Of a stretch of 64,000 nucleotides of DNA, positions 56,905 to 64,000 are shown in pieces. This DNA comes from Ottelia alismoides. Lineage: Eukaryota > Streptophyta > Magnoliopsida > Alismatales > Hydrocharitaceae. The stretch lies in NCBI GenBank assembly GCA_037367405.1, contig JAZKJV010005753.1, positions 372,001 to 436,000 of the forward strand. The letters run 5' to 3'. A model generated the notes under the pieces. It did no database searches and had not been told where the DNA came from. It saw only the letters and a program-made list of their open reading frames with translations. Each line of letters opens with the position of its first letter. The first letter of the stretch is position 1. The position numbers were made by a program, and so were the translations under genes.

Positions 56905-58067
56905 AGGAAAAACCCTGGATTATTGTTCTATTAATTCAATTTAAAATAGTAAATGGCCGAATTAAATAAAATGTATAAAATAAAAAATGTTCAAAATTTT
57001 ATGTAGTATTTTATTCTGATTTTTATTTATTTTTATGACTTTTATTTTTACAGGTTGCCTTTTGAACCCAATATAGGTATAATACCTATGTATTTTGATA
57101 TTCTATTTTATTTTATGTATTTTTAATCTTATTATTTTTATTTATGATTTTGTAAAATTATAACATACTTTTATATACATAATTATATATTTATTTTATT
57201 TTTCTGATATGTTTTGTATATTTAATAAAATACAATTGTATCATGTACAGGTATAAGTGTATATAGCATACCTATGTAGTCTTTGTACAAGTATTTTTAT
57301 TTCTATTTTCTTTGCATTTGATTTCAATTTTAATGCATATATATATTATAAGTAATGTTTACAAAAGTATAAAAATATAAAAATGAGTAAATAATGAATA
57401 AAGAATAAATTGAATATTTTATTCAGTACACGTATACAATGAGGGTCCAAAACTCAACTTTCAGACCGTAGCTTCGCCAAATGCGAAACCACCGCCATTG
57501 GATAGATTATTTTATTCTATATACAATTAAAGGTGAGTGCACTGCATTTGGAGCTGTCGTTTGTGAGATACGGGTCTGGGAAGTTGGGATTTTAGATTCT
57601 TATTCAGACCATATCTTTTTGTCTGTACATTCTTTTTCTGTGAAATCAATTTTGTCTTTTTCTTTATGAAATTATCTACAACTTTCATGTACAAAGTTTC
57701 TTTATTTGATGTACACAAAGTGGAACCAAAAATAGGCCCCAAAATGAATAAAGAATGAATAGATTGTATAGGTATTTACACTGTATTTCTGACCTTATCT
57801 CCCCCTACTTTATTCCTTGTCGACCTATTCATCAAGATGCCTAGGTCTCGGGGGTTTTGGGTCATAAAATATTTACAATATTTTATTCTTTTTCTTTTCT
57901 TTATTTATTCTATAATTTTGGCCTTAATTACAGTGATTTATACACAATCTGAATGCACATGTATGGATGCTAAGATGATGGTTTTAAGGCTATTTACAGG
58001 CATTTGCTAGGGTTTTAGGTGCCAAAATGATAGAATAAAGATGATGAAATGTGGATTCATCACTGCT

Positions 58068-58988
58068 GACGAGGTATGGGGACCGGCATCGATGTGGGCG
58101 ATCCTATGGTATGATCCTGCTCCTTAGGGGGGTTCTGCTGTGTGTAGACTCTGGCTTGGGCCATGAATGTAGAGTTCTCTGCCATGCCTTCATAAATAGC
58201 CCAAACGTCATCTTCACCCTTTGAAAAGTATGACCCTCCATACGAGGCATTAACGAACCCCTGTAGCTATGGTTTCAGCCCACAAAAGAAACTCTGAACC
58301 AAATTGGGTTTTGATATATCATGATGCGGACACCGGTCAATTAGCTCTCTATAGCGATCTCAAGCTTCACGGAATTGTTCATTAGGGATCATTGTGAAAT
58401 TGCTGATCGTAGCTCTTGTTGCGTTTGTCCGGCCGAGTGGGTAATACTTGTTTAAGTATGCGGTCTGGAGCTGTTCCCAAGTGTCGATGTACCTTCCCAA
58501 ATGTTTTAGCCAGTAGACGGCTCTATCAACCAAAGAGAACGGGAAGGCAATCATTTTGATTGTGTCCTCAGTCACAAACCTGTCATAGATTGTACTGCAT
58601 ATCATCTCAAATTCTTGTAGATGGAGGTGCGGTTCTTCGGTGGCCAACACGTGAAACTTGGGAAGTAGCTGAATGGTGTATGGGCGAAGCTCGAAGTCTC
58701 CGTATATGGGAGGGAGTCGGATCGATTGGTGAGTGAGGGTTGCAGCTGGGTTATGCAACTGCATCATGGTTGCTGGTGGCGGCCTCTCCTGATCAGGTCC
58801 TCCACCTTTTGCATCTGGTATATCACCGCCCTCATTTCGTTCTTCTCATTCCTCGCACATCTCTCTCATGATTTCACCCATGACCATCCCCTGGTCTCAG
58901 ATCTGTCGTTGCATGGTTTCCAGGGATGCTAACAATGAGTTGTTGATAGCAGCTCGATCAAATACATATGGAGGTGGTCTCTACTCAT
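58068..58988 (-). pseudogene. Gypsy gag capsid region, copy B (disrupted)
   Basis: The gag ATG is at 58988-58986. A 1-bp loss near 58964 shifts the frame within ten codons. The capsid reading 58767-58360 then gives IYGDFELRPYTIQLLPKFHVL, LQEFEMICSTIYDRF, AFPFSLVDRAVYWLKHL and LQTAYLNKYYPLGR, ending early after NEQFREA. The remaining segment (CPHHDISKPNLVQSFFCGL type, then NAS..GG.YFSKGEDDVW) is readable to the solo LTR. It is homologous to copy A throughout. Confidence 0.82.
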
Positions 58989-59262
58989 CTTGGTGTTCCT
59001 CTCTGCCTTCCATATCTTGGTTTTCTGCAAAGCCAAAAGAATCCATCTCATGTGCCGTCAAATGTTCTGAACTATGTTCTGTACTAAATTCTGACATCAC
59101 TGGACTGATAGAAGAAGAAGGTTGGTCGAGGGGGAATAGGGTGGACGTAAACTCAGGCTCGGAGAGTGGGTATGGACTCCCGGAAGCCGACCTAGATGAA
59201 AAAGGAGGAGTACTCGATAGCGGTGCCACCAGATGTGGCCTGAGGGATCTCCTTCCCATCAT
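58981..59262 (-). CDS. Small ORF upstream of gag, copy B (93 codons, intact)
   Basis: The ATG at 59262 opens 93 codons: a Ser/Pro-rich N-terminus (MMGRRSLRPHLVAPLSSTPP), a basic start, and an acidic C-terminus (ENQDMEGREEHQDE). The stop TAG overlaps the gag start in ATGAGTAG, the gag ATG lying in another frame. There is no signal peptide, membrane segment or domain I recognise. It precedes gag on the same transcript, so it may act as a leader ORF controlling gag translation or encode an accessory protein; both are inference. Copy A has the same ORF with one internal stop. Confidence 0.55.
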   Translation of the reverse strand: MMGRRSLRPHLVAPLSSTPPFSSRSASGSPYPLSEPEFTSTLFPLDQPSSSISPVMSEFSTEHSSEHLTAHEMDSFGFAENQDMEGREEHQDE

Positions 59263-59274
59263 CTTGATCTAGAG

Positions 59275-60700
59275 AAAGGTGAATGAGATCTGGACTGCAA
59301 ACAAGATGATCAATCAAACCCCCAATTCACCTACACAACTCTTGAGCTGATGACAGTGAAAGTTCGGTCTGTTATCTTGTCAAATTTTATTAGGTGATCA
59401 GTCAAACTATCAGAGCATTAGAGCGAGCTATTAGGTACCCTACTTTCTTAGCCGACTGTCCCAATCCACATTAGATCTTTCCCAGCCAGTATGAATTGCG
59501 GACCGTATCCCTGTTGTTCCCACTAATTCAATCTGCTAAGGACATCGCGGTCTGCTTTACCAGTTACCGGAGAGATCCTCACTGGAGAACGACTAACCAC
59601 GATCAGTAGTCAACTAAAATTTTGGATGTGGCTCTATCCTAGTGTCGGGTCACTCTCTCGCAGCAGATAAATCAAACAAGGAGGGGGTTACTCTCCCCAA
59701 GACAAAGTTTTTGGTGGGATGAGTTTTAAGGTCATGTTTGCATTAGGAGTCCCAATTTTTATTGCTTTCACTTCTTATGTATATTTCTGAGCAATCATCA
59801 TCTAATGAATTTTCCAATTTCCTTTTTATTTAAAGTCCAATAAAACAGGGGGAGGAAAACGGAAAAGTCGATGCGTGGTCAAAATCTATGATGCATGCAT
59901 GGATAGAGATGCATACCTTTCCGCCAGCACTCTACATGCAAAGTGATCCGCCATAAATTAAAGACAATAATTAAAACTACCTAGATGCATGCACGAGGAA
60001 ATCGTCCTAAGATGAGTAACTTCTATTAACGTGAAGAACAAGTAGCTACGACTAAGAAGATAGTCTGGAGTCCGGTCTTGGGGGCCGATCGGTGTCCACC
60101 ACAATGGATCCTGCACGCGCTGTATATGACCCCTCCCGGCACGTGGTCTCTAGTCCAAGTCAAATAGCTTTTTCAATTGATTTTTAGCCAAGTCCAATTA
60201 TGTTTTATAGGTACAGGCAAGATATTAGGGATTGGGCCTTAGCTTCTTAAGTCGTCACAGTCAACAAAAATTCCTATGTCTAGGGGCTAAATCCTCGTGA
60301 AACAAATAGGAATAAAAGCGAGAAAGCCGTGAAAAACACAAAACCGTGGTGAGCCCCCAAGTGAACAAACACTTGGAAATTAGGCCCGAGTGTCCTGGAG
60401 AGTCCAAGTTATTGCAAATTAAGTCTCTCTCTCACTTCAAATTACAAATTTTTAAACTACAAAAATTCTACAAGAAATGATGGTCTTCTCAAGCCTCCAA
60501 GTTCTCTTTGGTGCTAAGCGATCCTTCACGTGGGTGCCCAAATGCCTATGATGGAGCGCTTCCCTCGCTCGGTGGTACCTCGCACAAAATCCAACAAAAA
60601 GGATGATTAGACCAATCAAGCAATATAATTAAACAAAGAGGTTAAAATATAAGCAAATACACACAATCAATCACAAAAGAATGCTCTATACGCCGTTGCT
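59275..60700 (-). other. Gypsy leader, copy B
   Basis: Collinear with 30720-32130, no long frame. Confidence 0.65.
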
Positions 60701-60717
60701 CCCCGACAATGACGTCA
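60701..60717 (-). other. Primer binding site, copy B (degenerate)
   Basis: The sense strand reads TGACGTCATTGTCGGGG. It has five differences from the copy A site, mostly G-to-A and C-to-T, the changes expected from decay of methylated cytosines. Confidence 0.7.
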
Positions 60718-61122
60718 TTTGATTAACCGCGAGATACGAGGGTCTAAATGTATCACAAAATGCGGAGACAAAGTCACTGCGGCGACCCTCGGTAAATCCC
60801 GATTAAGTCAACAATTAATCCATGAATAATATGAAGCAATGGAAATAAAGGTGTAGAGTTAAATTAATTATATCTCTACAAAATATGTGTATAGTGCAAG
60901 TATGTGTAGAGTGTCGAACTCAGGGAGCAAACAAGATAAAACAAGGCAGGAGTGCACAAAGATCAATGTGAAAGTGAACAATTTCCTACGAATGTGCAAA
61001 TTTTTGTGGGTTTTGAATTTTATATTTTTTATTTAATTTTTGATTTTATATTTTTATATTTTGATTTTTAATTTACTGAGTTGTATTTTCTTTTTCTTTT
61101 AATAAAGATATAATGTATATAA

Positions 61123-61126
61123 GGAA

Positions 61127-61151
<25 letters not shown>
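61123..61151. repeat. (AT)13 microsatellite in LTR 3
   Basis: At the same LTR position there are about 4 AT units in LTR 1 (18089-18096), about 8 in LTR 2 (32529-32544) and about 13 here. Confidence 0.9.
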
Positions 61152-61157
<6 letters not shown>

Positions 61158-63343
61158 GAGATAAGAGAGGGATAAAAATAGGAGAGAATGCTCAAAATAC
61201 AGGAAATAAAATGTTTTTGGGTTTTTTATATTTTTCTAATGTTTTTGTGAATTTTTTATATTTTTCTTAATTTTTTTGGTATGTTTGAAGGCAAAAAAAC
61301 TATGAAACAATTAGTACAATATATATGCAAGACAAAAATATATAAATAAAATAGCAAAAAGGAATAAAAAATTTTCAAATTAATTTTTATAGATAGATAA
61401 TAGGATAAAGAAGATTCAAAGATAGAAAACACAATTTTTCGAGTTTTTATGAATTTTTTAGGTTTTTATGAAAATTTTGAGAATTTTGCTATTTCTAGGG
61501 TTTTTCTTTTGTAATTTTTAGGGATTTTGGGTCAAAGGATAAAATAAGCTAAGACACACAAAATATATATTTCTTGAAAATTTTAAAATATTTTTTAGAA
61601 TTTTTATGTATTTTGTAATGCAAGCAATGTTGAAAATGCATGCTTTTGATTTTTAATAAATATGAAAGTGCAATAAAAATGCAAATAAAATATGGCATTA
61701 AACTACAATGCAACAGGAGCCTATGGTAATTTTTTGGTAATTGTTTGAGTTAAAATGATGCATGAAATAAATGCAAAAATTCAAGCAAAAATTCAACACT
61801 ACCAAGGGCATAAAGTAAATTCATAGAAGTCCAAGGGCCTACTTGCAATTTTTCCAAAATTATATAATGTTAAATACAATTTTCTTGACTAAAAATAAAT
61901 ACCCAAACTCGGAGGGGGTTCGCTGCAAAATTTCCAACTCAAGTGCACTCGGCACGTGACCTAGCAGGGGTATTTTTGCAATTTTACAAAGTTCCAGGGG
62001 CTCAGATGCAATTTTACCAAAATATTACAACTTAATTAGAAAGTTCATTGACCAAATCAGAATAGACAAACCCCAGGGGGTCCTTCCAAAATGCCCACTA
62101 CCCCACGTGCATGGGTCACGTGAGGTGACGTGGACTGGACCTAAGTGCAAATATGAAAATTATCGGGGTCTTAATGCAAATATTACAGAATTATTTAAAC
62201 TATGAATGAAAGTTTTTGGACTAAAAATAAAATGCGAAAATAGCGGGGGTGTAGATGCAGAATACCCATGCCTAAATTCCTCGTGCGCGATCGAACGTCG
62301 GAGGGCCGCTCACTTATCCACGAGGCGCACACACAACACGCGATGACGGTTCGGCGATGATCGGCTGATATCAGATCTGGTGAGGAGACCGACGGTCGAT
62401 GCGAGCCCAGATCGGACGTCTGATGATCAAACGGGAGCGGGCCTCGGATCGGACGACAAAGAAGCGAAGAGGAAGAACGGGGAAGAACATCGGCGAGGCG
62501 AACATCCCTGAGCTTGATCTCCGGTCTCCGGGGATGCTTTGGGCTCAAAATTGGTCAAGGCGCTCATGGGAGGTCCGGCTATGTGCTGGAGGTCTCGGGT
62601 CCGTCGGAGGAGCATTGTGGCGCTGGCGCGAAGGCGGCGGAGCTCAGGGCTCCAGGTAGCTTCGGCGAACTACGCAAAATGACCTCCAGTCGCTTTGACT
62701 GTGTTGTGACCTGCAAAAAGTGGTGAAGTGGACCAGGGCAAAATTCCTGGTCCTTGCGGAGGCAGAATGGACGTTGGAGATGATCGATGGAAGGTAGAGG
62801 AGCTTCAGCCGGAGGAGCGCTCCGACGATGGAGTAGATTGGGCGATTCAGTGAATGGTAGGCGAAAATCGTAGGGAGAACTAATCCTAGGACTATAGGGG
62901 ATAAAAAGCAAAGAGTAAATTGAAGAAAAGGGCAAACCTCAAAGGTGGGGACCTGAGGTAGGAGAACCTCGACGGAGATGGCGGAGGGGGTCGAGTCGCC
63001 TCGAGCCTTCCTCGACTCGCCTAACGATAGGGCGGTGGAGCTTTCACCTCCGTCTACCCGTAGAACATGAAAGGGACGAGAATGGCGGTCCAAAAAGGGG
63101 TCAAAATAGGCTCGAAGGTGGAGGACCCATTAAGTAGGAAGATGGTTGCATTACTTGCGGGCGAGACCACACTTGAATGATGAAGATCTGGGGAGATCCG
63201 AAGGGGTGGCGTGGCTCAGTGATGATAGGGGAAGAAGTTCCAAGAAGGAATCGAGGGAAGACGACGAAGGGATTCGATGCAAAAATTTCTTGAAAATGGG
63301 ACAAAATCACGGGCGTCAGAGGGTGGCAGGCCTCGGTCAGGGA

Positions 63344-63395
63344 GTTTACCGAGGTCAACCAACGACCGGCTCTGGTTGGTCTACGTGGACCAACC
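63344..63395 (-). promoter_or_regulatory. LTR palindromic module, LTR 3 copy
   Basis: The inverted W-box pair at 63344-63359 has one change (GTTTACC). The second palindrome at 63374-63395 has TACGTG at the centre. Confidence 0.45.
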
Positions 63396-64000
63396 AGAAA
63401 AAGGCCGCTCAAAATTATTTAGAAATTCGAAATAAAATAGTTAATGAATTTATTAATTTTAGGAGATAAAATAAAAAATGTTTCTTATTTTATAAAGATT
63501 TTTTGGTGATTTTTATTTATTTTTATGAGCTATATAATTTCAAGTTGCCTTTTATACCCTATATAGGTATGTATATCTATATATTTTATTAATTTATTTT
63601 TAATTTGTATATTTAATTTATTTATTTTTGTTTATTATTTTATAAATTTATAAAATATCTTTATACACTTAAATATATTTTTATTTGATTTTTCTGATGT
63701 ATTTTGTACCTAGGTGTGCTACAGGTATATGTATAGTATTTTACCTAGGTGTGCTATTTATACTAGTATTTTATTTTGTGTTTTCTTCGAGTTTTTATTC
63801 CAGTTTTAATGTACATATATATTATAAATGTTATTTACTAAATTTTTAAAATATAAAATTAAAAAAATAATGAATAATAACTAAATGATTATATTAATCT
63901 CTACAAGTATACAAGTGGGGTCAAAAACTCAACTTTCAAACCGTAACTCCGAAAAATACGAAACCACCTTCATTAAATAGCTTATAAGAAATTATATACA

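Larger units (their letters stand above)
54189..58062 (-). mobile_element. Solo LTR of a related gypsy family, 3.87 kb, with TSD
   Basis: It begins TGATAATCTCGG and ends GGATTCATCA. CTGCT lies on both sides (54184-54188 and 58063-58067), and gag of copy B resumes on the other side. Layout and many short blocks match the array LTRs (CAAGGGCATAAA, GAGATCGACGGT, the palindromic module, the TAGGTCTCGGGG segment, the GATGATGAAATGTGGATTCATCA end). The sequence is clearly divergent, so it is a related subfamily. There is no internal region, so it is the product of LTR-LTR recombination. Confidence 0.94.
17681..64000 (-). mobile_element. Tandem Ty3/gypsy (Athila/Tat-like) array: LTR-intA-LTR-intB-LTR
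   Basis: Three homologous 3.8-kb LTRs start at 17681, 32150 and 60720. Two homologous internal regions of about 10.6 kb lie between them, all in the same minus orientation. The middle LTR is both the 5' LTR of A and the 3' LTR of B. Such arrays arise by unequal recombination between LTRs or by template switching. Domain order (PR, RT, RNase H, INT) is that of Ty3/gypsy. Integrase CHLPVEIKHKSLWAV and gag CPHHDIS...LIQxFF-type motifs point to the Athila/Tat branch. The array is interrupted by a copia element (33970-44316) and a solo LTR (54189-58062), and continues past the window end. Confidence 0.9.
60720..64000 (-). repeat. Gypsy array LTR 3 (5' LTR of copy B), cut by the window end
   Basis: Begins TGATTAACCGCG and is collinear with LTR 1 up to about 20970. 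The remaining roughly 0.5 kb lies beyond the window. The GC-rich block (62280-63400) is present, but the long reading of LTR 1 is broken here into 118-149 codon pieces. Confidence 0.9.

Noticed and set aside
1..64000. Host protein-coding gene, tRNA or rRNA
   Set aside because: None was recognisable. All domain-bearing readings belong to retrotransposons or a LINE; exon-intron assembly of the unassigned CACTA interior was not possible by eye.

Overview
This is flowering-plant nuclear DNA made almost entirely of nested, decayed transposable elements. The evidence is plant-type Ty3/gypsy (Athila/Tat-like), Ty1/copia, L1 LINE, CACTA and MITE-like elements. I found no intact host gene, rRNA, tRNA or CRISPR array. 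The species cannot be told from this sequence.

Region 1 (1-17680) is a patchwork of class II elements. A degenerate minus-strand copia integrase (1080-1445 and 12074-12480) is split by a 10.6-kb CACTA element (1446-12070) with a perfect AGA target duplication. Inside the CACTA, two terminal-inverted-repeat elements (6334-8410 and 8439-8828) lie next to each other, each bordered by (TA)n tracts. Further right are two Tourist-like fold-back elements (14307-14726, 14871-15545), an 85-nt hairpin (16070-16154), and a 5'-truncated L1 (16270-17039) with a 30-bp target duplication.

Region 2 (17681-64000) is a minus-strand Ty3/gypsy array in the order LTR, internal A, LTR, internal B, LTR. LTRs are about 3.8 kb and internal regions about 10.6 kb. 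The sense order is PBS, small ORF, gag, protease, RT, RNase H, integrase, then a long non-coding 3' region with PPT-like hairpins. Both internal copies share two TAG stops and one RT frameshift, so they descend from an already defective ancestor. The middle LTR is split by a 10.3-kb plus-strand copia element (33970-44316, TSD AGGTC) with two 2.5-kb LTRs. Internal copy B is split by a 3.9-kb solo LTR of a related family (54189-58062, TSD CTGCT).

The most interesting points are: a palindromic module (inverted W-box pair plus a CACGTG-centred palindrome) shared by four LTRs including the divergent solo LTR; the repeated PPT-like hairpins at the gypsy 3' end; a small ORF overlapping the gag start; and the paired (TA)n-flanked elements. 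None of the coding regions is intact.
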